DNA of 64,000 bases, from positions 108,710 through 172,709 of the forward strand of contig JACIXD010000008.1 of NCBI GenBank assembly GCA_014360645.1, given 5' to 3'. How positions within the stretch are numbered: the first letter of the stretch is position 1; the number at the start of each line of letters is the position of its first letter. The notes under the pieces are model-generated. The model was given only the letters and a program-made list of their open reading frames with translations, was not told the origin of the DNA and did no database searches. This document shows positions 1 to 8,705 of this stretch, in pieces. Made by a program: the position numbers and the translations under genes. The stretch is from Actinomycetota bacterium. GTDB taxonomy: Bacteria; Actinomycetota; Geothermincolia; Geothermincolales; RBG-13-55-18.

Positions 1-3000
1 GTGCAGAAATACAATTCCATGGGATCCTTCCTCGTGGACCAGTTCCCGCCCTCCTACCTCTACCTGGGAGGGATAACCAACTACGGCGCACACACCATCG
101 TATCCACCCCCTCCGACGGCCATTCCTCCGGGGCCACGGGAAGGCTTGCGGGCATCGCGGCGCTGGTGTATTCCGCCGCCGAGGACGCCGTGCGCCGCGG
201 CGAGATCTGGCGTTACCCCGGTCTGGAGCGGCCGCTTTCCGCGTGCGAGGTGAAACAGGTCCTGGCCATGACCGCCGACGACATCGACTTCTCGCCGCAG
301 TCCTACGGGGTCACCAACGGACTCCTGGACGCGATCATCGGCCCCTCCGAGCGCTTCCGCTCCACGCCGGGGTGGGACCCCTATTTCGGCTACGGGAGGG
401 TCAACGCCTACGAGGCGGTGAAAGCGGTGCAGGAGGGGCGCATCCCCCCCGAGGCGGAGATCTCCGCGCCGCGTTGGTTCGAGCTCATCGACCCCGGAAG
501 GGTCTCCCTGGCGGTGGAGGGCAGGGTGGCGGCGGTGCGCGCCGACGCCTACAACTATACGGTGGAATGGGCGCCGGGATGGGACCCGGCGGAGAGCGAA
601 TGGAGGACGGCGCGCAGCGCGGGCCCCCTTTACGAGCCGCTGCAGGGCACCCTGGCCACCCTGGACCTGGGCCGGATATACCGCGCCGTGCAGGAGAGCA
701 TGGAGGAACGCGGGGGGTCGGAAGACCCCAACCGCCACGCCTTCACCGTGAGGGTGAGGGTACGTGACAGCCGTGGGATATGGGGCGAGGACCGCAAGGC
801 GGCCTTCTGCTTCCGGGACCCCGACGCCCGGGAGGGGACGCCCGTATGGATGGGCAGCGACGTGTCGGCGCCCCCGCGTTTCGCGGACCTGGACGACGAC
901 GGCGCAGACGAGCTCATGGTGGCCACCGGTGAGGGGCTGGTGCACGCCTTCAGGTCCGACCTGAGCGAGCTTCCCGGCTGGCCGGTACATGCCACCCCCC
1001 TGCCGCTGCACGAGGGCTCCGCGGCTTTCCGGTCCGGAGCGGTGCCCAAAAACGTCTATGCCTCCGTCATCGGTGCTCCCGCGGTGGGAGACCTGGACCG
1101 CGACGGCAGGCTTGAGGTGGTGGCCGGGGACACGGAGGGGAGGATATACGCCTGGGATAGGGCCGGGAGGCTGCTGCCCGGCTTCCCGGTGCGCTCCAAC
1201 CCCCTTTACTCCATACCTGACCGCGCCGATTGGTGGACGCCGGGGGCGCTTCCCGAGCAGTGGCATGCCGCGCGCATCGCGCCGGACAGGGTACACCGGC
1301 TCAACAAGTGGAACTGCTTGGACAAGGGTTTCCTACGCGGCCCCGTGCTGTGTAACCTGGATTCCTCCCCCGACGGCTCCCTGGAGATCGTGGCGGCCTG
1401 CCTGGACCAGCACCTCTACGCCTGGCACGCCGACGGATCGCCGGTGGAGGGCTGGCCGGTGAAGCTGGTGGATCCGGCCAAGGTCGCCTCCATGGACCCC
1501 CTCACCCACACCTGCGTCTTCCATGACCAGGAAAACCTTACCAGGGGGAGCAAGATAGTCACCAATCCCTCCGTTGCCGACCTGGACGGGAACGGCACCC
1601 TCGAGGTCGTCTGCGGCACCAACGAGGGCTATCCCGACGAGGCCCTCAACGTATCGCCGCGGACCTTCGCCCTATCCCTGCTCCTGCCCTTCATCAAGCC
1701 TCTCATAGGAGGGGCGGCGGGCGCGCTCTTCAACCCCGGGAACACCCGTGTTTACGCGGTACATGCCGACGGCAGCGCCCACGGTTTTGACCCCGGCGCC
1801 GAACCGCACGCGGACCGACCGCCCGCCAACGCCTACCTCACGGGCTGGCCCGCCCGCCTGGCCATGGTGGCCACGGGCATGCTGCCCAACGTGGTGGAGG
1901 GGGTGAACGGCCCCGCTGCCCTCGCCGACCTGGACGGCGACGGAAGGCTGGAGGTGGGGGTGTCGTCCGCCGCCGGGCCCGGCTATATCCTCAAGGCGGA
2001 CGGGACTTCCTTCCTGGGAAGCGACGGGAGCGGCCTGCCTCTGAGCCTGGAGTGCGACGAGGCCGGCGCCGCGGCGGGATCCGGCGACCTGCCGGTGATG
2101 TGCGCCCTGGGCGGCGGCTGCTTCGCTGAGCTGCAGGGACACGGTCTGTGCTACGTCTCTCCCACCATGGGGTTCGGGCGGGCCATCGATCTCTTCCTGC
2201 CCGCGAGCCAGACTCGCTCCGATGACCAGATCTCGGCCTGGAGCGCGTCCGACGGGCGCTTCCTGGCGCCCTTCCCGCGCCGCATGAACGACATGATGTT
2301 CTTCCATACCCCAGGGGCCGCCGACCTCGACGGCGACGGGTCCCAGGAGGTGCTGGCCGCCAGCTCCTATTACGATATCCATGCCGTAAACGCCTCGGGG
2401 GCGGAGCCCATGGGCTGGCCCAAGTTCACCGGAGGGTGGAGCGTGGCCACGCCGGCGGCGGGAGACTGGGACGGAGACGGCAGGCGCGAGGTGGTGACGG
2501 GGACCCGCGAGGGATGGCTGCTGGCCTGGCGCACCGCCTCCACCATCGCGGACCGGGCGGACTGGCCCGAGTACGGGCACGACCCGTGGGGGACGGGGTG
2601 CCTGGAGACGGACGCCTGGAGGCCGGGGGCGGTCAGGGACCTCGTCCTGGAGAGGATAGACAGGGAAGGCAAGCCGCGCGGGATCAGGCTCGCCTGGACG
2701 GCGCCGGGAGACGACGGCGGACGCGGCCGGGCCATGTGCTACGAGGTGCGTTTCCTGAACCGACCCATAACCGAGGAAAACTGGGGGGAGGCCATACCCC
2801 TGGAGCGGGGGAAACCCATGCCGGGAGAACCCGGAAACATGGAAGAATATGTCTATGAAGGCTTTCCCTTCGACGGGAGCCTCAAGGGGGTCACCGTCTA
2901 TATGCGCATACAGGCCCGCGACGAAGCCGGTAACCTCTCCGCCCTCTCCAACCAGGTCTCGGTCTCCTACGAGGGTGATGTGGGGCCCGAGCCGGAACCC

Positions 3001-4800
3001 GAACCGGAGCCGGAACCGGAGCCGGAACCCGAACCGGAGCCCGAGCCCGAACCGGAGCCGGGACCGGTGGGCCCCTCGCAGACCTCGGCCAGGTGGTATT
3101 TCGCCGAGGGGTGCACGGGGAGCGAGGCCCGCGGCTCCTTCGAGACCTGGATCCTGCTCCAGAACCCGGGAGAGGAGAAGGCCAACGCGAGCCTCACCTA
3201 CGTCACACATCAGGGCAAGGTGGCGGGGCCGGTGCTGGAGATTGAGCCGGGGACCAGGCAGACGGTGAACGTCGCGGCCACCCTTCCCGGCGCCTGGGAG
3301 GTCTCCACGGTGGTGGAGTCGGACCTGCCGGTGGTGGCGGAGCGGGCGGTGTACTGGCTTGCCCCCGAGGGAGGGCGGAAGGCGGCCCACGATTCCATCG
3401 GAGCCGTCGAGGGCTCCACTGTCTGGTACCTCGCGGAGGGCTCCACGGGGAGCGACGAGAGCGGCTCCTTCGAGACCTGGGTCCTGGTGATGAACCCCGG
3501 CGACAGGGCGGCGGAGGTGGCGGTCACCTACCTCACCCCCACGGGGGAGGTGGAGGGCCCGCGCTTCCGGCTCGCCCCCGGCTGCCGGCAGTCCGTAGGC
3601 GTGGCGGATACCCTGCCAGGAGAGTGGCATGTATCCACGGTGGTGGAGTCGGACCTGCCGGTGGTGGCGGAGCGGGCGATGTACTGGAACGGGAAAAACT
3701 CTTTCCGTGAGGCGGCCACCTGCTCCATAGGAGCGGGAGAGGGCTCCACTGTCTGGTACCTCGCGGAGGGCTCCACGGGGAGCGACGAGAGCGGCTCCTT
3801 CGAGACCTGGGTCCTGGTGATGAACCCCGGCGACAGGGCGGCGGAGGTGGCGGTCACCTACCTCACCCCCACGGGGGAGGTGGAGGGCCCGCGCTTCCGG
3901 CTCGCCCCCGGCTGCCGGCAGTCCGTAGGCGTGGCGGATACCCTGCCAGGAGAGTGGCATGTATCCACGGTGGTGGAGTCGGACCTGCCGGTGGTGGCGG
4001 AGCGGGCGATGTACTGGAACGCCCCCGGCGCCTACCGCCAGGCGGCCCATGCCTCCGTCGGCGCTGTGGCCGGCGACCTCACCTGGTATCTGGCGGAGGG
4101 TTCGACCCAGGAGAACCACCCCCAGAGGATGGCGACGGGCGAGTGGCCGGAGAAGGTGGACATCTTCGAGACCTGGGTCCTGGTGATGAACCCCGGCGAC
4201 AGGGCGGCGGAGGTGGCGGTCACCTACCTCACCCCCACGGGGGAGGTGGAGGGCCCGCGCTTCCGGCTCGCCCCCGGCTGCCGGCAGACCGTAGGCGTGG
4301 CGGATACCCTGCCTGAGGCCGTACAGGTGTCCGCGGTGGTGCGCTCCGACCTGCCGGTGATAGCGGAGCGGGCGATGTATATAGACGCGGACGACGGGAC
4401 GCGGAAGGTGACCAGGCGTGCCGCCCATGCCTCCATCGGCGTGCCGGGGTCATGCCTGGAGGGGTTTCGGACGCAAGCGCGGGCGGCGGGAGAAAGCGGG
4501 AAGACGGTCAGGGTCGCCAGGGGGGAGAGTTTCGCCGTCGAACTGCCCTCCGACCCCTCTTCTGGAAATGTCTGGATGCTTGCTGCGCCCCTGGACGAAA
4601 CAAGGGTGAGGTTCATATCCCGCTCCGTGGCCTCCGGCGTCGAGGGAGGATCCGGTCCGGTCCGGGAGGGCGCGGAGACATGGGTGTTCGAGGCGGTGGG
4701 AGAAGGCGAGGCCTCCATAAAGCTGCGTTATTCACGCCTCTGGGACGAGGATGATCGCCCCGCGGGCGAGGTGTCCATCGGGGTCACGGTCTCCGAGTAG
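1..4800 (+). CDS. Giant exported subtilisin-family (S8) protease, C-terminal 1599 residues; 5' end outside window
   Basis: The reading frame is open from the first base, so the gene starts upstream. Residues 40-51 (GHSSGATGRLAG) align with the catalytic-serine block of S8 peptidases (GTSMAAPHVAG), with Ser43 as the likely nucleophile; the Asp and His must lie upstream. Residues ~295-840 form an FG-GAP/VCBS-like propeller with six Asp-rich calcium-type loops such as DLDGDGRLEV. A fibronectin-like segment and a Pro-Glu repeat linker (encoded ~2989-3063) follow, then four W-Y-(L/F)-A-E-G modules of about 100 residues. The last ~100 residues (GESFAVEL, ETWVFEAVGEGEASIKLRYSRLW) resemble an I42/chagasin inhibitor domain with a degenerate NPTTGY loop (SSGNVW). 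Architecture implies a secreted or surface-held protease. The S8 assignment rests on one motif. Confidence 0.8.
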   Translation: MQKYNSMGSFLVDQFPPSYLYLGGITNYGAHTIVSTPSDGHSSGATGRLAGIAALVYSAAEDAVRRGEIWRYPGLERPLSACEVKQVLAMTADDIDFSPQSYGVTNGLLDAIIGPSERFRSTPGWDPYFGYGRVNAYEAVKAVQEGRIPPEAEISAPRWFELIDPGRVSLAVEGRVAAVRADAYNYTVEWAPGWDPAESEWRTARSAGPLYEPLQGTLATLDLGRIYRAVQESMEERGGSEDPNRHAFTVRVRVRDSRGIWGEDRKAAFCFRDPDAREGTPVWMGSDVSAPPRFADLDDDGADELMVATGEGLVHAFRSDLSELPGWPVHATPLPLHEGSAAFRSGAVPKNVYASVIGAPAVGDLDRDGRLEVVAGDTEGRIYAWDRAGRLLPGFPVRSNPLYSIPDRADWWTPGALPEQWHAARIAPDRVHRLNKWNCLDKGFLRGPVLCNLDSSPDGSLEIVAACLDQHLYAWHADGSPVEGWPVKLVDPAKVASMDPLTHTCVFHDQENLTRGSKIVTNPSVADLDGNGTLEVVCGTNEGYPDEALNVSPRTFALSLLLPFIKPLIGGAAGALFNPGNTRVYAVHADGSAHGFDPGAEPHADRPPANAYLTGWPARLAMVATGMLPNVVEGVNGPAALADLDGDGRLEVGVSSAAGPGYILKADGTSFLGSDGSGLPLSLECDEAGAAAGSGDLPVMCALGGGCFAELQGHGLCYVSPTMGFGRAIDLFLPASQTRSDDQISAWSASDGRFLAPFPRRMNDMMFFHTPGAADLDGDGSQEVLAASSYYDIHAVNASGAEPMGWPKFTGGWSVATPAAGDWDGDGRREVVTGTREGWLLAWRTASTIADRADWPEYGHDPWGTGCLETDAWRPGAVRDLVLERIDREGKPRGIRLAWTAPGDDGGRGRAMCYEVRFLNRPITEENWGEAIPLERGKPMPGEPGNMEEYVYEGFPFDGSLKGVTVYMRIQARDEAGNLSALSNQVSVSYEGDVGPEPEPEPEPEPEPEPEPEPEPEPEPGPVGPSQTSARWYFAEGCTGSEARGSFETWILLQNPGEEKANASLTYVTHQGKVAGPVLEIEPGTRQTVNVAATLPGAWEVSTVVESDLPVVAERAVYWLAPEGGRKAAHDSIGAVEGSTVWYLAEGSTGSDESGSFETWVLVMNPGDRAAEVAVTYLTPTGEVEGPRFRLAPGCRQSVGVADTLPGEWHVSTVVESDLPVVAERAMYWNGKNSFREAATCSIGAGEGSTVWYLAEGSTGSDESGSFETWVLVMNPGDRAAEVAVTYLTPTGEVEGPRFRLAPGCRQSVGVADTLPGEWHVSTVVESDLPVVAERAMYWNAPGAYRQAAHASVGAVAGDLTWYLAEGSTQENHPQRMATGEWPEKVDIFETWVLVMNPGDRAAEVAVTYLTPTGEVEGPRFRLAPGCRQTVGVADTLPEAVQVSAVVRSDLPVIAERAMYIDADDGTRKVTRRAAHASIGVPGSCLEGFRTQARAAGESGKTVRVARGESFAVELPSDPSSGNVWMLAAPLDETRVRFISRSVASGVEGGSGPVREGAETWVFEAVGEGEASIKLRYSRLWDEDDRPAGEVSIGVTVSE
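3409..4020 (+). repeat. Two identical 282 bp copies of a WYLAEG module inside the S8 protease gene
   Basis: Bases 3409-3690 and 3739-4020 are identical over 282 bp at a 330 bp period. The fourth module (from ~4167) shares long identical stretches with them. Identity at synonymous positions indicates very recent duplication or gene conversion between modules. Confidence 0.95.
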
Positions 4801-4937
4801 AAGAGCGGCGTTCCCGCGTGCGGAGAGCGCATATCTCCCTGCAGCCGGCCGCGGGGAGCCGGGCCGGGAACGAAAACAGCCGTCCGCCCCCATCCCCTTT
4901 CTTGCCGGGGCCCGCTCAACCGTCGAGGCGGGGAATC

Positions 4938-5113
4938 CCGTCCTCGGGCATCGTACCCTACGCCGCGACGTCCATAATTACGGATAGGGAATATGGTTTT
5001 TCCTTATCCCTACTCACGGGCATGGTACCCTACGCCGCGACGTACAAAATAATGTAAAGGTAAGATATGGAATACGCTGTCCCCGCTCACGGGCCTCGCA
5101 CCTTTTTCGCGAC
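4938..5113. repeat. Imperfect direct repeats downstream of the protease gene
   Basis: Three related blocks beginning C-(A)-C-G-G-G-C-A-T-C/G and containing TACCCTACGCCGCGACGT are spaced 65-75 bp apart; the third, ending in TTTTTCGCGACCTC, is degenerate. The intervals are AT-richer than the surroundings. No gene is visible from 4801 to 5287; function unknown. Confidence 0.5.
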
Positions 5114-5221
5114 CTCATCGAGGGTAAACCCGGGATCTTTTGACCCCGGCACGGGATCTTGCGTGGCGGGGTACACGGGAACCCGAAAAACTCCTGCGGC
5201 GCCCTTCTTCCTCAAGGGGGG

Positions 5222-5248
5222 TTGACGGCCGCGTTGTCCTCATATAAT
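5222..5248 (+). promoter_or_regulatory. Sigma70-like promoter for the antitoxin-like gene
   Basis: TTGACG at 5222-5227 and TATAAT at 5243-5248, separated by 15 bp (slightly short), lie 40 bp upstream of the antitoxin-like start in an AT-rich pocket. Confidence 0.5.
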
Positions 5249-5287
5249 ATAACATGTATAACTTTTAAGATATAAGAAGGAGAGGAC

Positions 5288-5491
5288 ATGGCGGTAAGGA
5301 TCATCAGCACCACGGAACTGCGGTCGAAGGCGGCAGACATGGTCCTCGGGCTGCGCAGGGGGGACCGTTTTCTCATCCAGCACTACAACGACATCGTGGG
5401 GTATATCACCCCGGAGATACCCTCGAACCTGCTGAAGAAGCTGGGCAACAGGAAGGCCAGCCGGGAGGAGACCTTCAAGACGGTGGAATAG
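5288..5491 (+). CDS. Phd/YefM-like antitoxin, orphan
   Basis: A 67-residue protein starting MAVRIISTTELRSKAADMV, with the pattern of the Phd/YefM fold: an N-terminal strand, the S-T-T-E-L-R-S-K helix, then RGDRFLIQHYNDIVGYITP, where the family usually has a V-T-R-H-G-(K/R)-P-V-A strand. Such proteins bind their own operator and neutralise a RelE- or PIN-type toxin through the C-terminus. Start ATG follows AGAAGGAGAGG. No toxin-sized frame of recognisable family follows; 5492-5849 is non-coding as far as I can see. It may be a lone regulator, a remnant, or act on a distant toxin. Family call is from pattern only. Confidence 0.6.
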   Translation: MAVRIISTTELRSKAADMVLGLRRGDRFLIQHYNDIVGYITPEIPSNLLKKLGNRKASREETFKTVE

Positions 5492-5849
5492 CCCGGCAAG
5501 AGCCCGGGAGGAATCCGTCCCCGGCTGCGCATCCCGGGCGGGGCGTCCGTGAAGATCCGCCCGTCCCCGATCAAGAGGTTTCTTTTCTCGTGCCACGCTC
5601 GAGGCGGGCAGGGAAGGAGGGGACGGAAAAGCGGGAGACATCCTTCCCGCCGGGAACCGCGTACCGCTTCACTCCCGCCGTGCCGCGAGGGCGCGGAGGC
5701 TGGACACGGAGGCAAGGCATCCCCAATCCCGTAGCCGCGGAGGCGGCGGACCGGTCCGTGCGCCGCGTCCCGGTCAGCCCGCGGGGGGCATCGCACGGCG
5801 GCGAAATGCGGAGGCGGGGTCCGGCGTTGATCCCCCGTGGAGGAGGAGC
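5492..5849. other. Intergenic region, nothing recognised
   Basis: About 360 bp between the antitoxin-like gene and the TadE-like gene. I see no convincing coding frame, RNA gene or repeat; only a strong GGAGGAGG ribosome binding site at its end (5840-5847) for the next gene. Confidence 0.5.
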
Positions 5850-6299
5850 ATGATGTCGCGCATACACGGTCCCATGGGCAGGCGCTCGGTCAGGCACCTG
5901 CCTCTCCCGGGGGACGAGAGCGCCCAGGCCACCGCGGAGTTCGCGCTGGTGCTGCCGGTGCTCCTCCTAGTCTTCCTTCTCTTCGCCCAAGCGGTGATGG
6001 TTATGCGTGCCCAGATCGCGGTGACCGCCGCGGCCAGGGAGGGGGCCCGGAAAGGGGTGGAGACGGGGAGCGTGGCGGCGATCGAGGGCGCCGCCGCCAG
6101 GGCGGCGGCGGGACTGGATGGAGAGAGGCTGCGGGTGAGGGTGGAAAGCGGGCCGCGCCGCCGCGGCGAGTGGATAAGGGTGGAGGTGGAATATGACGTG
6201 CCCGTGTCCATACCCGCGGTGCAGGACATCTTCCCCGCCATCACCGTGCGTGGCTGTGCGGAGATGCGCATAGAGAACGACCGGGAGGAGGTCCCGTGA
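5850..6299 (+). CDS. TadE-like pilus assembly/pseudopilin protein
   Basis: A 149-residue protein. Residues ~20-55 carry the TadE signature: an acidic stretch (GDESAQATAEFALVLPVL) running into one hydrophobic segment, as in Flp/Tad minor pseudopilins and actinobacterial Rv3655c-type proteins. The rest is a predicted extracytoplasmic domain ending in DREEVP. Start ATG-ATG sits just after GGAGGAGGAGC. The stop overlaps the next start by 4 bp, so the two are translationally coupled. No tadA, tadB, tadC or prepilin gene is visible nearby, so the rest of the machinery must be elsewhere if it exists. Confidence 0.75.
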   Translation: MMSRIHGPMGRRSVRHLPLPGDESAQATAEFALVLPVLLLVFLLFAQAVMVMRAQIAVTAAAREGARKGVETGSVAAIEGAAARAAAGLDGERLRVRVESGPRRRGEWIRVEVEYDVPVSIPAVQDIFPAITVRGCAEMRIENDREEVP

Positions 6300-6733
6300 G
6301 GAGGCTGGTGGGGGACGAAACGGCGGGGGTGACGCCGGTGGCCGCCGTGCTGGTGGTGGTGATGCTGCTGGTGGGGACGGTGCTGCACGACGTCACCGCG
6401 CTCTATGGCGCCCGTAGCATCGCCCAGACTGCCGCGGACGCCGCCGCAAAGGCGGCGGGCTTGGAGCTCTCCCCCCTCTTGAGGGTCGGGAGCGACCCCA
6501 CCTCCGCGGCGAGGGATTACGCCTCGCGCAATGGCGCCCGGCTGGCATCCCTCAGCTACGGCGGGAGGCTGTCCTACATCTGGGTCACGGTGAGGGTGGA
6601 AAGGGAGGTGGAGCTCCTGGTCATGTGGGGAAGGAGGGCCAAGGTCAGCGCCACCGCGCGCTGCTATTTCGACCTCGCTGCCCAGGGACGTTCCCTTGGC
6701 GCTCGCGGTTCGGCGCCCGCGGTCAGTAGATGA
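6296..6733 (+). CDS. TadG/Rv3654c-like Flp pilus-associated membrane protein
   Basis: A 145-residue protein starting GTG inside the stop of the TadE-like gene. Residues ~8-30 are one hydrophobic segment (TPVAAVLVVVMLLVGTVLHDV), followed by ARSIAQTAADAAAKAAG, the Ala-rich block typical of TadG/Rv3654c-type proteins in which these pairs occur. It probably partners the preceding protein in a surface or secretion apparatus. Its 3' end overlaps the convergent lipoprotein gene by 11 bp. Confidence 0.65.
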   Translation: MRRLVGDETAGVTPVAAVLVVVMLLVGTVLHDVTALYGARSIAQTAADAAAKAAGLELSPLLRVGSDPTSAARDYASRNGARLASLSYGGRLSYIWVTVRVEREVELLVMWGRRAKVSATARCYFDLAAQGRSLGARGSAPAVSR

Positions 6734-7511
6734 AGAAGGGAAAGGCATCCACCCGCCATTCACTGGCCTCCTTCACCAGGCGCACGCGAGAGGTCTCGGA
6801 TTCCAGATTGCCCCTGCTCCCGAACTCGATGGTCACATCCACCTCGGCGGACCCGCCATCGAGCTTTATGCCGTCGGGATCGAAGTCGTATGACCGCGCG
6901 GTCCCGAATACCCCGGAGAACTCCGCCGCCGTCCAGGCTTTCTCCAGGCGGTGCTTCTCCCGGTAATCGCGGCTCAGGTGTTCGAAGAGGTAATCGGTGC
7001 GGCCATCGATGCACGCGACGAGAAAATCCCGCAGGGCCTGTTCCACCTCCGTTTTCTCGTCGCCCTTGTCGCGTGGCTTGTTGGACCAGTCGAGGGCGGT
7101 GAAGGAACTCACCTTCCACGCCTCGTTCTCCCTCACCAGCACTAGGGTCTCCTCGCGCGTGCCCCTGCCGGTCACCTCCACCTCCACCCTCACCACGGCC
7201 CGGTCGTCTTCCAGCGCCAGGTCATCCCGGGGGGAGAAACGGTAGGAGACGAGGTAGCCGAGGGCGGCGGTCAGCTGGTCCCGGTCGAGGGGGTCGGGCA
7301 CCTGGTTGGACTCCAGGTAGTCACGGGAGAACATGGAGCGAATGCCCTCGAGGTCCTGGTTCCCCAGGGCGTCCAGGAAGGACATCGCCGTCTGGGACAC
7401 GGCTTCCGCGCGGTCTTCCGCGGACTCTCCGCCGCCGCACCCCGCCGCGCAGGCCAGCGCTAGGACCGGCAGGAGCACGGCGGCGGACATCACCACGACC
7501 CCTCTCCTCAT
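6723..7511 (-). CDS. Putative lipoprotein with two NTF2-like domains
   Basis: About 262 residues from the ATG at 7511, chosen because GGAGAGG lies 6 bases upstream; a longer frame exists but its extra N-terminus is low-complexity. The N-terminus (MRRGVVVMSAAVLLPVLALACAAGC) is a lipoprotein-type signal. Two similar halves follow (AVSQTAMSFLDALGNQDLEGIRSMFSRDYLE, and VEQALRDFLVACIDGRTDYLFEHLSRDYRE), each ending in a strand like EAWKVSSF/SEWRVDAF, the pattern of DUF4878/NTF2-like folds. Probably exported and lipid-anchored; ligand unknown. Confidence 0.65.
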   Translation of the reverse strand: MRRGVVVMSAAVLLPVLALACAAGCGGGESAEDRAEAVSQTAMSFLDALGNQDLEGIRSMFSRDYLESNQVPDPLDRDQLTAALGYLVSYRFSPRDDLALEDDRAVVRVEVEVTGRGTREETLVLVRENEAWKVSSFTALDWSNKPRDKGDEKTEVEQALRDFLVACIDGRTDYLFEHLSRDYREKHRLEKAWTAAEFSGVFGTARSYDFDPDGIKLDGGSAEVDVTIEFGSRGNLESETSRVRLVKEASEWRVDAFPFFIY

Positions 7512-8106
7512 CTTCATCCTCTCCGACCTCCCGGAACTCTTCCGCATCGGTTTCGGAACCGTCATCGCTCCCGAGCATGATCCGACCGCGGCGGAGCCGT
7601 TCCACAGCTCCCTTGACATCCAGACTCTGCCTTCCCTGTATGCCACCACCATCGCTCCGGCGCGTGGCTCGACCGCGGCGGTCCTCCCAGTACATCTTCT
7701 CCGCCGCCTTCGCCATACCTCCCGCGTTTGGGATCTCTGAAGACCCCCGGTTGTTCCCGGGACGGGAACCGGAAAGGGGACTCCAGCCTGGGCCGTTGCC
7801 ATGCCCGATCGCCGAGCTCCTCTGCCTATCATGCCGGCTTATACGTCCTCGCTTCGCTCGCGGGTCTTCACCTGCCGGCCTGAACGGGCTTCCCGATAAG
7901 GCGCGGCCAGGTAACGAGGGCACATCAAGCACTTGGCCTCGCCGTGCCCCGGGCTCGGGAGACGGGGTCCGCCGGTTCGTTCCGCGGGCGGGAGCGGAAG
8001 CGGGAAAGGTGTCCGGAAGAAAGACGCGGGAAGACGGGGCGTAGAGACCCGCACCCTCCAAGCGTTGTGATAAACGAAGGCCGAAGAGGGAAAGGAAACG
8101 AGAGGC

Positions 8107-8481
8107 ATGGAAGAACCAGGCAGGGAGAGAGACTGCATCATCAACCAGCGTTACCGACGCACGTCCGTCCTGCGCGCCCTGTACGAGAGCATGGGCGGGG
8201 CGGCCAACGGTAATGGACCCCGGCCCGCACCCGGCGCGTCCGGAGGGGTGGCTTCCGGGAGCGAGGGGAGCGTCGGGGCGGCCGGCGGAAACGGCGTGGA
8301 GGGGGTGAGACGGCATCCCGGCGCCCCGATGGCGGGAGAACGCGACGAGGAGGAAGAAGATGGAGGCGTCCTCGCTGGCATCGAGGTCCGGAGGGCTCTG
8401 CGAGACGGTGCGGACCCCGGAAGCCCGCGGACAAGCACAATCCCCGTCGCGGAGGTGTCGGTACGAGGCTCTGGCGGGTGA
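8107..8481 (+). CDS. Doubtful small hypothetical protein
   Basis: A 124-residue frame starting MEEPGRERDCIINQRYRRTS after a weak purine stretch (AACGAGAGG). The first ~35 residues look protein-like (LRALYESMGGAANGN); the rest is Gly/Ala/Glu-rich and not distinctive. It lies alone in a gene-poor interval with no neighbour suggesting a role. It may be real, a remnant, or chance. Confidence 0.25.
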   Translation: MEEPGRERDCIINQRYRRTSVLRALYESMGGAANGNGPRPAPGASGGVASGSEGSVGAAGGNGVEGVRRHPGAPMAGERDEEEEDGGVLAGIEVRRALRDGADPGSPRTSTIPVAEVSVRGSGG

Positions 8482-8578
8482 CCGGCGGCGTATGCGCATG
8501 CCGCATGCGCGTTGTCTCACCCCGGACCGCGGTACCGCAGTGCGGGCCTCCGTGATGCGGAGGGGAGCGCGGGGAATA

Positions 8579-8584
8579 TATAAT
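8579..8584 (+). promoter_or_regulatory. Candidate -10 element for the sigma/anti-sigma operon
   Basis: A consensus TATAAT lies ~120 bp upstream of the sigma factor start in an otherwise GC-rich stretch. No good -35 is visible at the expected distance. An ATG-led six-codon frame (MDTPLP) starts 7 bases further on; I do not know whether it is translated. Confidence 0.35.
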
Positions 8585-8705
8585 CCGGAATATGGACACG
8601 CCTCTTCCATGACCCGCTGGCAAGCAGGGGTCCCGGGAAAATCGGCTGCACGGCGCATGGAACCGTTCCGGGCGCAAGGCAGAGGAAGCGGAAAGAGAGA
8701 GGGGT

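Larger units (their letters stand above)
7512..8705. other. Long gene-poor interval upstream of the sigma factor
   Basis: About 1.2 kb with no confidently assigned gene. Several long frames exist on both strands but their translations are low-complexity Arg/Pro/Gly-rich and look like GC-rich shadows. The only candidate worth listing is at 8107. A TATAAT at 8579-8584 near the end probably belongs to the promoter of the sigma factor operon. Confidence 0.5.

Noticed and set aside
1672..4428. A 918-residue open frame on the minus strand opposite the S8 protease
   Set aside because: Its translation is a His/Arg/Gly/Pro-rich shadow that mirrors the repeats of the plus-strand gene; no start context or family match.
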